Shown: positions 1 to 15,500, counted from the first letter of the stretch. The stretch: 64,000 nucleotides of DNA from Himantopus leucocephalus (GCA_003993805.1 RSEF01000001.1:147731779-147795778), one strand, 5' to 3'. Translations and numbers: made by a program. The notes: a model not told the origin generated them from the sequence alone.

Positions 1-3000
1 CTTTCTTTTCCAGATTTTCCTTGCAACATGTTCTCCTGTTAAAACAGATTGAAAGAAGGTCGAAGGAGTAAGTGGGAGGAGGCTTTATGCTCTCTGTTTC
101 ATATTAATTTCAGTTACATATAATTAACACTGTAATAGGTCATAATTGGCCCAAATATGCCCCTTACATAGCAAATATCGTTACTTTGAGAAAGAGGGAA
201 ATATGAAGAGAAATAAGGTTTTTAAATCTTGTTTTCTAATGCCTCTCAGACTACTGGTCCAAGATGAATTCTTAAAATAAATTTTGAAGACACTGAAAAG
301 CAACCAAAAATGAAGGAAAAAGTAAACTAAACAAGCAATAGAATAGGAGTATTCTTTCACAAAGTGCTAACATAAACGGATACAGCAGAAATTAAAGTGA
401 CAAAAGATAAGAGGCTTTTCTCTGGGGCCCTGAGGGAGCGTAATCAACTTATTTCTAGAAAAGGGATAGAAGCATCATACTGATTTTACTGGCAGATATT
501 TGGCTAGAAATCAAAAGCTTCAAAAGATATTAATGGGGAAAAAGGTAACGTCTGACGATGAAGCAGACAGGCTCATATAAACTGTGGGCTCCTTAGTTTA
601 AGAATTCCCGAGGACATACTGAGAGCAGACACATGATGGACTGCAAAAGAGAATCTGAAGTAAGTACCAAAGATGAATCATACCAAAAATAGATTATCAG
701 CAAACCAGCAATTTCCTTTCCATGTAGTAAGAGCTACTACCAGTCTGAAAAATGAGCAATAAAGCTCAGAAAATAGGTTACGGGGTTTGCTCTGACTTGC
801 TGTGGCTGCTATAGGATTCAGGCTGTCAGCGTATCAGCATTGCGTGTAAGGACATGAAATCATTACTGGCATATAAGCACGCTACCTCCTCATTTCCATT
901 TATTACTGTTTTGCCAAGGTCGTGAAAGAATTTCTGATGAAGGTGCAGTATTCCAGATGATGTTACAACTAACAGAGCAGGCCACATGCAAGCCTTCATT
1001 TATTTGATATTGCTTACTGACTGAAGCTCTTTTCCAAGTTGAATTTAGGTCAGTGTTACTTCCTATGATAGCCTACCTTTTATTAGCAGTGTTGTCAGAA
1101 CCACCTCCTACAGGCAAAAAAGGTCCATCATCTTCAGAAGTTTACCATATGTAAGCTAGAGAACTTAAACTATTATTTTTCAAAAAAAAAGTCAGAAAGG
1201 GAGAAGGTTGCTAATGATGCTATATGCATTTCTCCTGAGGCAATAAGCTTTCTAAGGAATGGTACCTATAAGTACAATCTACTGTACTATACTTTTTATA
1301 TCTGGTCAAGTACAGACCCTTTCCAAACATATATATAATGTAAACTTATACATCTAAATTCTCTAAGAAAAGTAGGTTTGGGGACAGAAATTCTAAAACC
1401 AAGATACTTCAGAACTATAAATAGAGATACTGTGACTTTCAGCAATACTCTACAAAGAAGCATGGAAACTATTTTTTTCTGTTATAAAACAGATTTTTCA
1501 AGTAGAGCTGTAAGCAATGAACTGTTCTCCTAATTGTAATTTTCATGAATGGTCACCAGTTTGCCCTTAGATGAGCACTTTCAGCCATTCCCATACTACC
1601 TGTTTCCCCCTTTGTGGATGTTTCTGCTCCCTCAGGCCACACACTGGATTGCACACAGGGGACAACTGCAGAAACAGAAAACCCCAACAGCAAATAATTT
1701 TCTGAAATAATTCAGGTTTCATTGATTAGTGTAAGATCCTCTTCAGGTAGCTGTCTGCTCCCTTGACTCTCACCTGCTTTTTTGCTTTCCCATACAGATG
1801 CCTTCACACCCTCAAATGTACCTAATCCCAATACTGCTGTTTCTATAGACATACTACAACTGAGGTGGTAAAAACCTCTGGCAAGGAGACAACAGTAATA
1901 ACTGGGGTTTATCTTTCCCAAGCAGGTTTGGGTTTTTTTTCACCCCCAAAATAAATGACAGGCAATCATTTGGCAATGCCATATATAGCAGTCTAATGAC
2001 TTTAAGAAAAGAATAAAAAAAAATACTTTCAGATAAAACCACTATGAAATTAGTTTCTATTTTAGGAAAACAAGGTAGATGATAAAAATAAGTATTGCTA
2101 CTGACCTCTTTAAAAGGTGGGGGGAAAAAAGGAGGAAAACCCAACTGACTCCTCCTTCATTTATTCCACAGCACTACTTCTGGAATAAGACAATGTGCAA
2201 GTTACTTGCAAAGAAACTGGCTGGCTACTCGGCAAGAGTAAATCAGTGTTGCTCCTCTGACATCAGCTGAGCATTGTGAAAGTGTAGTTTCTCCCAGGCT
2301 ACTTCTTCAACACACCTACAGCACTTTTGGCTAACTCTGGAACTACATACCAGCTGAGGAAACAGCCTTGAGCAGTGCTGATCATAACATTTTTTTAAAT
2401 TGTGAAAAATTTTAAATATCACCCAGGTCTACTACTGAGTGAAGCCATACGAATCACTGTATGACTTTCCCCCCTTCTTCTCATATTCTACACAGGAGAC
2501 AGATTCCCGGTGACTTGCCCAGAGTTACACCACATCTTTTAGCAGAGTAGGAACCAAAGACAACTCCCTTAAACAATGGTCAGTCCTTTTTTTCCAAGGC
2601 AACAAAACTGCAGTTTCAAAAGCACTTAGCCTTGAGCATTCCTGGACACACTCCTCTGCACCTGGAGCTGGAAGGATGTTCGCTGTTACAAAATACATTC
2701 TTTCCAGGCTTTAAATTTCAAGATGATGTGAATAGTGATAAAAGATACCAATGTGTCTGTGAGTAACTGACAACTACTAACCTTATGTCTGCAAGAGATG
2801 TACATACATATATGGATACAGAGTTGAAACATATGCCATGTATTCCCACATGCAAAATATTTAGAAGTCCGTTCTCTCAGGAATCCAGCCATGGTTAGGC
2901 AACGGTGTAAAGGAAAGAGGGGGACATTCACAGATTGCTGTGGGAAAAGTAAACTAACTACTTGACATTTTGCTAGTTTAACTAGCAATGATCTTTCTAG

Positions 3001-6000
3001 TTACATGCAAAATTGCCAGGTCCATTTTTAGATTTGGCTTCTCCACTTTATGCCAGCAATTCTACTCTGGATGCTAACGATAGCGTCATTAACATCTCAC
3101 GGGGTCATCGGTATCCATACCTCTGAGCATGACCCTGAACAGACAGACCGCCGAGGTAGCTTACAAAAATAACTAAGGAGCAGGTGGTTTGTGTGTTACA
3201 GAGTAGTTGGTAGTTCCCAAATCAACCCTTCTGTGTCTTCAGGTCCTGTGAGCTGCTTTCTGTACTGCCAAAAGCCAAGGAAGAGCAGTTTGGAGGAGGC
3301 TGGGAGAAGATATTCACTGCAATAAAGACATGTGCAGCTTTCAACTCAGAGCATGAACAGCGAAGCTACACTTCCATCATAAACCTCAGTCAAAATCAAC
3401 TAAATTTACATAGGAGTCATTTTGACTGAGTTTAATGAGCTTTGGGTTAGGAACAATCCTTTAAAAGGTATATAATTCAGCTCTCCAGTTCTGATGACAA
3501 TTAGCTGATATAAGAAATACAAAATATTCAGTTTTGTGTGTTTGCACAGAACTGAGTCTCGATCTTGGTGGGTCTGCAGACGCCACCATAATATGAAAGA
3601 TTAGTAATAAAATCTCACTCATTCCAGTTATTCTGCAATATTTCTGTTTCCTTATAGTTTTACAGTAGGAAGATACATGTCAAGTGTGGTTCTCTATAAC
3701 AGTTGGTCAGGTACCTATAGCTGTAAACCAGAACAATTTTTCAGTCTTATCCGATCACTTGAGTGTCCTAGCTGAAATCAAGACTGCTGCACTTAGACTG
3801 GAAACAGGCCCAAAAATGCATACTTCTTGAGAATACTCATGCATGTATTAGCTCAGCAACCTACTGGGAAAGGCAAATGGGAAGGGTGAAAGTATTTCAG
3901 TTCGGAGATGTTTACAAATATTTCCCACCAGTGAGGGTGCCTCAAAGCTAAGACCTATTCTTCAGACCAGTAGTTCAAAAATAGTGCCAGCTGTTTTATA
4001 AACTGGGCAAAAGATTTTATCGAAATTTTCTTGGCTAAAAATGCTGAGCTGGATCAAAGATATTTTACAGGGTGATGCAGTTCACAGCTGAAGCATGCTG
4101 GCAAGTACAGTGCTAGAAATATATTCTCTGTGCTTTGCAGGTACATTTTATTATGATGGCCAGACTCTATTTTTTCTACAAATGCGAAACATAGTATTTT
4201 CTTTTTTAAGAATGTTCAGTACTACTGACATCTTCTCAAAGCATTTGATTTGAAATGTGATAACATGTTTTTTGGATATAACTTTGCACGTTCAGTAAAA
4301 ATCTTCTAAATGTCGTACTTGGAATTACTTGTCACAGGTAAATTCAGCTGACAATTTCTCACTAGCCTGAGCATCTTTTAGGCAAGAACAGCTAGACAAA
4401 AAAAAAAAATTAATTCAAGGTCTTGTAGGTAAAAACTGAGACTCTCTAGAAAGAGAGCAGATGTTGCTCCCACGCAATACTGTAAAAGTATTTATAAATA
4501 ATTTCAAAAGTTCTAGTTTTCCAAACTCAGCAAAAATCAAGCTTTGCTAATGGTTCCAAGCACCTTTTCCTGACAGTACGTAGCTCAAATGGTCTTTCTA
4601 TCCCTTATCATTGTCCTAAACGAAATGCTTTTTCAGACTGTTTTGGGGTTTTTTGCCCCATCTTTTACATCTTTGATTTTTCTGCTCCCATTTCACAGGC
4701 TTTTACTTACAAGCTAACCTGGGCTTGCTCATTGTCCTTTAGTGTCCTGTGAGTTCATGTCTGTATTTTCTCTTGAGAATGATAGTATTTCAGGTATCTT
4801 GTAAATGAGCTTAAATTTTCCTGCACTTATGTTAAAAGAAAGGCTATGGTCACATACAATCTTTAACAAAATGTTATTACTGCAGAAGTAATAAGCTGAA
4901 AGCATACAACTGCAGGTCATTCTGAGGCTCTTGGTACATCTTGGTTCCTAAAAAATCTATTTGTTGTTACAGTTTCATGACACTTAGCATCCCTAGCAGC
5001 CAACAGTAAAGAATAATTGACTCCGTACCAACAGGAGAGTTTCTTATCCGGGAACACTTCACAAATATCCTCAGATATCATGTTGCAAAATGGTTTGAAG
5101 TCTTCTTTTTAATCTATTTTTTCTCATAAAGTTATGGTGTCAAAGTACTTTTCAACAGCATATGAATGACACGTGAAAGCTTTGGTAGAAATATTAACAT
5201 TCCTTAGCTAATCAGTGAGAAGTGAGGAAATGTTAAAACTGAGAGTTGTTCTTGCAGCCACCAAACTGCATTGCATTGATAAGACCTGCATTTCTCTGGT
5301 TAAGAGACCATATAACACTACAACTCAAGGAATTGTTTTACTCTTCCACAGCCCAGCTAAAATCCAGAATTTCCCTCAGCTTTACACCATCTCCTTCCAC
5401 TGCAGTGGTTGCTGCAACTATTTAGTGGTTCTCTAATCAAATTTCAGTCAGATTTATCTCAGGTGTAACCCCCAAGACTACCTTTCTTGAGGAACCCCAT
5501 GTAGATTCACTGAAGTGAACAAAAAAATGTCTCCACAGCAGTTCCCATGGGTGACATGAAAACTAAATAAAATGACAGATGAATGACACATTTAGAATTT
5601 GTGAGGCTTTTACTACAATCTAATCAAAACACACAGAGTACACCTACAGCCACTTGTACACAAACGAATATAGTACCATCAGTGAAAATACTTCTTTCAG
5701 AGAAGTAAGAAAATATCACTATGGCCATCGTCCACAAGGACTATTTTGTGTATTTGTAGTAATCAACCTCATTTACATCTCGTTTTAAGAACAGAAAGCG
5801 TAACAACAGAATATTGAGCCAGTGAAAATCCTAAATACCTCTAGTGCAAACTACGTGCTAGTGTCTTGTGCCTGGAATACTGCCATTCTGTGAGGAGACA
5901 GTAATTTTTCATCAGCTTAAGTTGATGGATTTACCAGAGAAGGTATATCTGGAAATATGTTAGAAACCTCCCTTTCCTCCTGTGGACTTTGGACAGATGC

Positions 6001-9000
6001 TGCCCAAAGGGCCAGATGAGACTGTATGTTTCATTTAATAATGTGCATGATCTGATTATTCAGATTATGATTATTTGGTTCTACCAGAAAGTTAAAGGTA
6101 ACTGATACATGTGAGGAGGTGATTTGAACCACATTCTGGAGTACAATGAAGGACAGCGGTAGCTGAGAGTCGTCTGCCCTAGCTGGAGTGTCTAAAAGCC
6201 TATGCACAAGCTAATCATCCTTGATTCACTTTACAGCAAGGACATAGTCACCTTCAGAGAGCTACAGGTTCCAACCTAAGATTGGTCAGATAGAGTTAGA
6301 TAAGGTGAATCACACTTCTACCCCCAATTAGATGTTTCCATACAACTTCATAAGAATCAAACCACCACCCATCAGTCAGGAGTAGGGGGTTATTTAACAG
6401 AACATGTGTGGGAGCTCAAGAGCTAATGCCAGATGATTATCCAAGCGATTATCTGATCATTCAGCAGTTACATCAGTCAGAAATCTTCTCTATATTTGGG
6501 TAATAGATGCTCAGGAGCTGACTTTCTGACAGACTCCTCCTTGTTTCAGTACAAGAAAATTCAAAGATCTTCAGTCTGTGCATCTTTATTTACAACCTGT
6601 ATTGTAGAGTGGACTTATGTAGTCATTTCCTTCAGCTATACCACCGCTGACTTAGGAATCTTGTCTTAACTTTGTTAAATGTATGACTATACGTAAGCTA
6701 TTAGCAATTTAACCTCAAAGCCAAAGCAATATGAATGTAAAGCTCGTTATTTATTCCTTATTGTACATTCCAACAGAAGCAAGTAATTCCTATACTGCTC
6801 CCCCATTTTACATAAGTGGAATTTTACAACAACAGAAATTCAATAGGCAAATGTTTATTGACAAAACCAAGGGTAAGACCTACACCACCCATGGTGAATA
6901 ACGAGCCTCAGCTCCCTTTCTTTGGCAGTGGATTTTATATAGGACTTCACAGACTTATTGCACTTATGACCTTTTTTTGACTGATTTTCCCTTTGTCCAA
7001 CCTACTAAGGTTCAAGACAGATTCTGACAAAGTATTGCAGGATTTGAGACAGAGAAACTACTTCAGTGCTGCAAACATTCACTCTAATTATTTCCAAGAA
7101 AATACTTAGTGAATTTAGAACTAGGATTTTAGCAGAGAGCACCCAGTAACAGTCACATTGACTGTGACTGACTTACTCCAACTTCCTTTCTAGGTTTTAA
7201 GGTGCAGCTAAATGCTGTAAGTTAACACAAATCTAATAGAGTCAAACCCGCATCCTGCAGAGTGTGGAACCCCCACTGGATAAAACCAAGTATCAGGTAG
7301 CAAATTTCAGTCAACTCTCTCCAGAAGAACTTCTACATATTGAAGAATGGTCTCCTCATACAATGGTTTTGCAATATTAGTGGGCTACCTCTCTACAAGT
7401 TCTTTCAATCAGTGCAACTGGTGTGCATGTTATATCTAAAAACAATACTTTTAAGGAAGAAAGAACTGTCTGTTAGGTTCCTTTTAACAGCCTTTTGAGT
7501 ATGCAAGTCCTATTAACATTTCTGGGATACTAAAACAAGGCCTGGCAACATAGAGAAGGCAAATATTCAGGAACTTTCAAGAGCTAAAAGAAATATGGTT
7601 TTATGTTTCAGAACAATACAGAAGAAATCTAACCACTACGGAGATGAAAAAGCAATAGAGACAAAAGAGACAAAGTGTCTCAAATCCCTTTTACTAAGTT
7701 GGAGGACAGATTATTGCACAGATGAGAATAGGGGTGAGAAACATGTTTTGGTTTGGTTTTTTTCCAAGAAGTGTAGTCCCACAACAGGCACAATATAGTT
7801 TATGTTTTTGTCTCAGGAGGCTCGTGATAGAGCCAGGTCTCAAAAACTTTGCTGCAAGGCCAAGTTCCTCCCTTAGACACACATACTTAGTTCCCATTGA
7901 GAAGACAAACCATAATACATCCCAGACTAGGATCTGATCCATTTCTGTTCTCTGGTCTCCTGGTGGCTATTAATGGGTGGACTAGCACCAGAACACTCTT
8001 TTCTAGTTGTCAAAGTTTCCTACTTACATGCCAGACTTGTGTGGAATTCATACATTTCAATGATAATGTTTCATTTCTCTTCCTTTAAAAGTCTGCTAGA
8101 AATTAATCCCTAACTTGATGAAGCAAGCACACAAAAATACAAATGCACGGACACCTTTAACCAGCATAATAACATAATATCACAAGAAATGGGCATTGCA
8201 CAAAAGCATGAATATGTTTGAACTACTCTCCGTTAGTTTCTGTATCCCCAACTCAATAATACTACGAACACACTCCTTCCTGTTCTGGTGCTTAAGAGAG
8301 GGTAAATGGTACCTTGAGACCTGTATTTTACTACAGAGACACAGAAAAATAAACATTTGTGATATTAAACATGTGCTCATGTGTTCATAATTACCATGAA
8401 ACATGTTTTTCTTGTAGCTGAGAAAAGCAACATCCCACTCTGTTTAAAGACTATGTTCATGAGACCCGTTAAGAGCTCTGGCAAACCTTGACTGTGACAG
8501 ACTTGGTGTGGTCCAGGAGAGCAGGGAGAAGCAAGAATTAACACAACCATATATCCAATTTTATGTATACCACCACACAAAGTTTCACAGTAGCATTCTC
8601 CTCAGAAAACTCAGTACGTGTAAAGCAATTCTGTCTACAGTGAACAACTGTCGGGACTTGGGTCAGATTCAGCCTGAAACGTGTCACTCAACCGATAACA
8701 CACAGGCACTGTGGCCAAATATCCACCATCCAGCCAAGCAGAGAACAGGTCGCAGGGTCCTCGTTTAGCTCATCGTCTGCAGGACATTTCCACTGTGCTG
8801 TGGATGCACTGCCACCGTGTATCCTGAAGGAAAGGTAGTAAGGGTATCTTCTTGGTTTCAACTGGGGATGAAGAAGACTAACAGCTTTTTAGACTTTAGA
8901 ACAATCATACTCAAACACATCGTTTTATTGACAAATATTTAAAAAGAAAAATCTAGATCGACTTTAGTCTCCTTGTTCAGACTGGAAAAGGAATCAAAAG

Positions 9001-11394
9001 CATTGCAATCTCAGTTTTTGAAATTTTCAGGCATGATTCACCATTTATTACCTTTAGTATAGTCTTAATATAAAATACTTTGAATGTTAAGAATGACAAT
9101 GATTCTGGCCATGAAATTCTTATTGTATTTTTTCTTAAATTGTAACTACAGCCCCCAAGTATTTTTTTTGTTGGGAGCTACCCTCTGAAGGCTTTTCTGG
9201 AGACACTATAAGAGCAGATATTAGAGCAGACAAGTTGGCTTCAATTCGGAAAAGGCAGAGATAATATTATTTTAGCACTGTGAAACGAATAAAACAATGT
9301 AAACGTCAGTCTATGCAGAGTTTAGACACAATGAAATAGCATTTATGCAACCATGCCGTTGGCAACCATGCCGTTGACAACCAGAGAAGGAACTTTTGTG
9401 ACCACATAATTTTCTCATGCGGTTTACTCAGCTTTATACCAGAAACAAATGGTAGAACCAGGTTCTAAAACCACAAAATTTCCAAATTTCAGTCCAAGAG
9501 CTTTAGCAAAATACTCTACCTCCTTTTTGCTAAACTACATATGGGCCTGAGCATCCCTTCATTCTGAATTCAGACCAGATTCAAGGTCCATTTTTATAAG
9601 CTGCCTGGTCAGAATTTTGGATTTTTATTTCTCTTCATAACGTGATAGCATAGGCTCAGCTCTGCTGTGGCAGGCAATTCTAATATGAAGAAAAGGCTGT
9701 TTTTAAGGTCTCCCCACAAACTTGGGAGAGAGCCTGCTGAGCTACAAAATTTGTTTCCACCCTTTCTTTCCTTCTTCCAGCACTATAGCTCTTTCTAGAA
9801 ATAATCCACACAGAGATATGCAATAATGTAGGAGCAGGTTTATGCACATACTGTCAAAATGTGGAGCATATATTCAATATTTAATGTCCCGATTTAATAG
9901 AAAGATTATCTCAATTTGACAATTTAAATGTTACAACTGATGTTATGAAATGCCTCCAATTCTACAAAGGCAACATTTGCTATACAAACTCATTTTGCAA
10001 GTGATTGCTTTGTAGTCGTAATAATCCTCTTGACAGATTTAATGGTAATTTTCAAAGCTATGGAAACAACACTGTTTATTCCTTTTACCATTAATTTAAA
10101 CAGAGGATTAAAAAAGAAAAAAAAAGAGGTATGTGTTTAGCTTAGTATCTCTCAAATTTCAAGTGTATTTCGTTACAGCTGGCATCTTTAAGAAAACCCT
10201 AAAAATGAGTTTTTGAGAGTGATGAAGAAGAAATTAGATAATAATAATTCCTCCTTTAGCAACAAAGGGAAAATAGTTTTCCACCTCTGCTTAGTCTCTG
10301 TTACATCTTAGCTACTCCCAGCGTCTCTCCAAAGCAAAGTTAAAGATGTATCTATTTAAAGTCTATCAAAACTACAAAAGTGAAGCTAGCTTTGTAAGAA
10401 TTTACAAAAATAGGTATGCACCTACCATTTTGCTCACTAAGCAGGCCACAGGAAAAAAAAATGAAGCTGTACTGATAGTTAATTAAGGCTTTATATTTTT
10501 CTATACCATGAGATTTTTTTCTCCCATGTTGGTACTATGAAAGCAATGCAAGTGTAAAAGTACGTAGTTTTCCTTACACTTCTGGCAGTTTTCCTTGCAT
10601 CATTTAGTAATGAAGCGGACGGAGTCCCAATTCAAAATAAACAAAGCAAAACCTTGCATATAAATATCCTTGAGCAGGCAACTCATTAATCTCTCTGTAA
10701 CTGAGACCTGACTCTCTCTTTCTCTCCATGTCAATATCTTATAGGAAAAAAACCAGTCAGATATTTGCAAAACTGTAACAGCACAATAGGGTGGTTCTGA
10801 GGACAAGAATGAGCAGATGGAGATGGAAAATATTCAACCCAAAACTGCTGACAGAAAAATGCACATCAAATTACTCTCCAAAAGTGCTCCAAAAGTTAGA
10901 AGCCTCCTATAAGCCTGAAGTGATTATGGCTGTGGTTTGGGGTGTTCTGAAGTCCTACAGCATGAATTCAAGCAAATTGGAAAGATAATATGACCTGCCT
11001 CCATTGTTTCCCTGATTTAGAGAACTAAAACCTAATTTTAAAATCCTGCCTGCTTTTGGAAAGCCCTGGGTTTCTCCATCCTTTAAGAAAAGCATTTGAC
11101 TGTGATAGAATTTGGATATGAAGTTGTTTTGCCAGGTTTGAATACCCTGGATTTCCTTGTGGTCTATGAATGAACTGTGCCTAGGTGCCCTCTTTCTCTA
11201 AAGACTACTGATGTGGCACATCAAATACAAGCACGTCTGTGCTTATGTGTATCTATTCATCTATTTATATCCATAGTTATATGTATATATAGCTAAAAGA
11301 GTGGCTTGAGTGCCTGGAGGTTTGTCTTGGGACAGGTGACAAAACAGCAGAGAGAAATCACACTGTACCAACCTGATAGTTTTCTGTGAAGAGG
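1..11394. other. Gene-poor intergenic stretch
   Basis: I found no exon, RNA gene or clear mobile element here. Open frames are short (at most about 100 codons), overlap on both strands and match no family I recognise. The DNA is moderately AT-rich with scattered homopolymer runs. The only structured item I noted is a small tandem repeat near 9347-9382. It lies upstream of EGFL6 and could hold distal regulatory DNA, but nothing in the sequence alone shows that. Confidence 0.6.
9347..9382. repeat. Short tandem repeat, about 15-base unit
   Basis: The unit GCAACCATGCCGTTG occurs twice in tandem, followed by a partial third copy beginning ACAACCA. It is too short to be a named satellite and is probably a local slippage duplication. 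Confidence 0.7.
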
Positions 11395-12514
11395 TGACTA
11401 ATCTTGATGGCTAGTCAAAGCACAGCTTTTGCCACAGTCCCCTTATCACCAAATCAGTGGTCAATAAGGCGGGTAGGAAATTGGATGAATTGGTGTCTTA
11501 AGGAGTTGTGATGAGTAGCGCAAAGTCCAGCTGGCAGCCAGGAACCAGTGGCATCCCTCAGGTATACATACTGGGGTCCGTACTGCTTAATATCAATGGC
11601 AGGACAGAGTGCATTCTCAGCAAGCTTACAGACAAAACTTAACTGGGATGAGTGGTCAATATGCTAGAGGGCAGGGTTGCTATTCAAAGGGTCCTGAAAA
11701 GGCTGGAGAAATGGGCTGAGAAGAACCTCACAAAGTTCAATAAAAGCAAATGCAAGTTCTTGCATCTGGGATGGAATACCACCGTGCAGCAATACAGGTT
11801 GGGGAAGGACTGGGAAGCAGCTTTGCAGAAGAAGGACCTGGGTGTCCCAGTGGGCAACAAGCTGGCAAGAAACAGTAGTGTGGCCTGACACCAAAGAAGG
11901 CCAACTGCATCCTTGACTGCCTTAGCCAAGAGTGTGGCCAGTAGGTCAAAGGAGTAATTTCTATTTATCCAGCACTTGTGAGACCACATCTGGAGTGCTG
12001 TGTCTACTTCTACATTCATTCAGTACAAGAAAGACACTGACACACTGGAGTGAATTCAGTGGAGGACCACCAAGCTGGTCACGATGACATACGTGACAGA
12101 GTGACACATGACACATGTGAAAAGGCTGAGAGAACTGAGTTTATTCAGCCTTAACAGCAGAAGGTTAAAGGGAGACTTTATCCATGACTTACAACCACCT
12201 CACTGGAGGATAAAGAGAAGATGGAGCCAGGCTTCTTCTCAGAGGTACACTGGAATAAGACAAGAGGCAATGGACGCAACTTGGAACATGAGAAATTCCA
12301 ATTAGATACAAGGAATACATTTTTTTTCTTTTCAGTGAGGGTGGTCAAATACTGGAACAGGTGTCCAGAGAGGCTGTGGGATATCCATCCTTGGAGGTGT
12401 TCAAGACTTGACTGAACATAGACCTCAGTGTAATTAGAGCTGCTTTGAGGGGGTGAGTGGAATACATGACCTCCAGAGGTCCCTTCCAACCTAACTTATT
12501 TTGTGATTCAATAG
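11395..12514 (+). mobile_element. CR1 LINE, 5'-truncated, degenerate reverse-transcriptase end plus 3' UTR
   Basis: This is the 3' part of a CR1 non-LTR retrotransposon. An open frame at 11652-11888 reads like the end of the CR1 ORF2 reverse transcriptase, with a recognisable KFNKSKCKFLHLGWNTT segment followed by a KKDLGVPVG segment. The DNA before it (about 11400-11650) corresponds to the preceding catalytic region, with a 'GVPQGS-VLGP' type stretch decayed by substitutions. Downstream, 12330-12514 is the familiar CR1 tail, including the 'tggaacaggtgtccagagagg' type block and 'gacctccagaggtcccttcc'. Stops and small deletions mean it cannot encode a working protein. The 5' boundary is approximate. 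Confidence 0.88.
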
Positions 12515-12592
12515 ATTGATTGATCGATCAATTGATCGATCTTTCTGTCTAACTAACTAACTAACTTACTATTAATACACACACACACACAA
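12511..12592. repeat. Simple repeats at the CR1 tail (ATTGATCG-like, CTAA, CA)
   Basis: Directly after the CR1 3' end come imperfect ATTGATCG/GATCGATC copies, then several CTAA units, then a CA dinucleotide run at about 12578-12590. CR1 elements end in short 8-base repeats, so the first block may be a mutated CR1 tail that seeded microsatellite growth. Confidence 0.8.
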
Positions 12593-15500
12593 TCTATATC
12601 CAAAGTCTGAGGATGGATGGAGTGAGATGAGGTAGTTTATTCCAGATTCAAACTGGGATTATTATTAGTACTAGTAATAAAAATTATCTCTGAAGATATG
12701 CAAAAGTGATATTTAGTTGTTCCCTAGGTTCCCATTTTGATTTACCTTTTCCTTCTTTCCCTCAAAAAATATTACTGTAATTGAAAGGAATCATTTGTGA
12801 TTTACAAAGCTCATTGGTTGGGTGTTGTGGGAGGACAGATTAGTGAGTTTTATTGCTGTGCTTCTCGTAAAAGAAAGAAACGAGAAATAATAACCCAGAA
12901 CTTTCATAGTAATGGAAAAGGAGATAGTCTTCAGGGTGACGGATTTGGTGATTCTGAAACACACAGTAAAGGAAGATACCCTTCCGAGCTGTGGAGTGCC
13001 AAATAGGAGATACGTGATTTCTACGTTACAAGTCATTTATATGCATTGATTTTTATACCAGTTTTGTTTTAGGCATTTACTCAGTGTTCTACATGCCTTA
13101 CTATCTTTTGAGAGAAATAAATTAAAAAATTAAATGAAATGTTTTGGTGTCTGGAGGAGAATTTCCCCAAGTTACCAAAACTTGTTTTCTCTTCTGCTCA
13201 GGTCACTAATAACGGTGCCACTGTCCCAGCAGGAAAAGACTGGAAGTCTTTGCAGAATCTTACCAAAAAATCACCAAGTTATGTTATGTTAAATCAGAGA
13301 AGGTGGAGAAAAGGAGCAGTAATATTGAGGTATCAAATTAAAGGCAACCTGCAACCCAATCTCTTCATATTTAAGTAAGGAATGTCATTAATCAGTGTGA
13401 TATAGAGAGACAGAGTTTGGTGTCATCATGGCCATAAACTTTGGTTTAAGTTGCCTACGGACAGCAATGGACCGCTCCCCAATTATCTTTGATGTGTCTC
13501 TGATCACAACCTGTAAGTCAAAATTAATACCTTTCCTCAGAAGGTACTACCTTAGAAGGTAGTACAGACTATATCTGCTGGTTTATGCTGACATCCAGAC
13601 CCTGAGTATCTAAACACCATTATCAGGCAGTACCACCTCGAGAGGGAAATCCAGCCTATGCGTAAAATATGTATCATCATAAAAAAAAAAAGCTGTGTGT
13701 TTCCAAAGTTGTGGCTGTTTATTTTTTTGCTATCGGTAGATTCATCTTGGCCTGATGGTGCTGCCACATTTTCACATGTTAAGTGAAATACACGTACAAG
13801 CAGCAAACTGCTGTGGCTGAATAACGGTCATGGTGGGACTTCTGCTGCTGGCCTGCCTGAAGAAACCTTCAGAGGCTGTAATTGCACCAGCAAATGATAA
13901 CTTAAGGGTGTCTTCATACCTCTCTGCCAACTTGTCCCCACCTTGATTGCTTGCATCGTGTTTACACCCAGAACAGTTGATACTGTTGATAGGCAGTGCA
14001 CACTCCCTAGATCTTGAGCTTCCAAACTGAGTTTGTACCACATGAATTCATCAGTGATTTAATTTGGTGTTTTGTTGAACATAAGACCTGTTAGAAGTGA
14101 TAAGGAGGATTTCACATTCTCACTCCCTGCAGAAATCCTCCTCAGCCAGAAGTACGTGTCAATCTAGTCCTCATGCAGAAAGGAACAAGAAGAAAGATTT
14201 GTGAGAATCTAGGAGAAATGAAATTTTCTGATGAGTGACCTCTTCAGTAAATTAGTTGTTCAAGAAATCTAGTGTAACATTCCTACACGGACAAGAGTCA
14301 CAAAATCCATGCTCAGCCGTTTAGTTCCTGTCATAGCCCAGGGCTCAAAGGCTGAAGTCTCTCAGGAATGCCCCCAACGTACAGGAATCGACCTACGCAC
14401 TTCTAAATCAAGAGCAGCATCCTAGGCAAATAAAACACACACAGTTATGAAATAGAAAAAAGAATGCAACACATTGTGGGCAGCACAAAAGAGGAGAGGT
14501 TTTGCGGTGAGATGGCTGGGATTTCTCCACCTTGTATTTCCTGTCATTCTTTCTCACATGGGGCTCTTTTATCAATTAGCAGCACACCCGTGAAATAAAT
14601 GTTCACTTAAATAAAGGGAACCAGCACAAACATGCACATTAAAAGACAGACAGACACGGGCATGTATTCAGTATTTTAATCCTCCTCCAGAAACCAGTGA
14701 ACACTCTGTGACACAAAGCCATACAGTTCTGTTTCAAGAGAAGAGACTCTCTCCAGAGACCACTCTTCTTCAAGACAGGAGATGTAATTTAACTCTCTGA
14801 AACAGATTGCTGGGGAGAAGCAGGGCACTGCACATTGGTTTCTGATTGCAAGAGATGCAAACACAGTGTTGCCTCTCTGCACATTGTTAACTGCTCAGAC
14901 TTATACTGTAAACAGCACTAATTTCACAAATGGAAAAGCGCATCTCCTACAGGTCAATGACAAAGACAGCCCACTTCAAACACTGAACACTCTAAAGCTC
15001 TTACTTCTTCCTTCCCTCTTTTGAGCAAGATGCCGAGTCTACCCTGGGCAATCAGAAGTTCTGGATCACAACTCATCTTTTTCCTTTTATTCCTCTTTCA
15101 CCATGCACAGTGCTGCTTACATAGCCCACAAGGTCTGCACAGTGTCCCCTGTCACCGGAGCTCACTATGACTCCTCTGACTAATGCACTGGATGCCTCCC
15201 ATAGGCCAGACTCTCCTTTTTAACAAACTGCATATCATATGATTTATATTTAAGTTTAATAAACATGTCCATTTTACTGATAATGATATTGGAAATGGAA
15301 GACTGCTGCAAAATGTTAGACGGCTTCCTGCCGGCCTCAGAGTCGTACAGACACAGAAGGATTTACTAGCTGCTAGTGCAATTCCCAACCATGGCATATC
15401 AGTTTCTGCTGCTTCTAGCAAGAAGAAACTTAACTTCTTCAATGTGCTGATTGAAACTAATGATAAAGAAATTAAATTCCAAACTACTGAGCGAGCTAGA

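Noticed and set aside
12108..12489. Open frames at 12108-12305, 12178-12489 and 12221-12415
   Set aside because: All lie inside the CR1 element; they are shadows of its 3' region.
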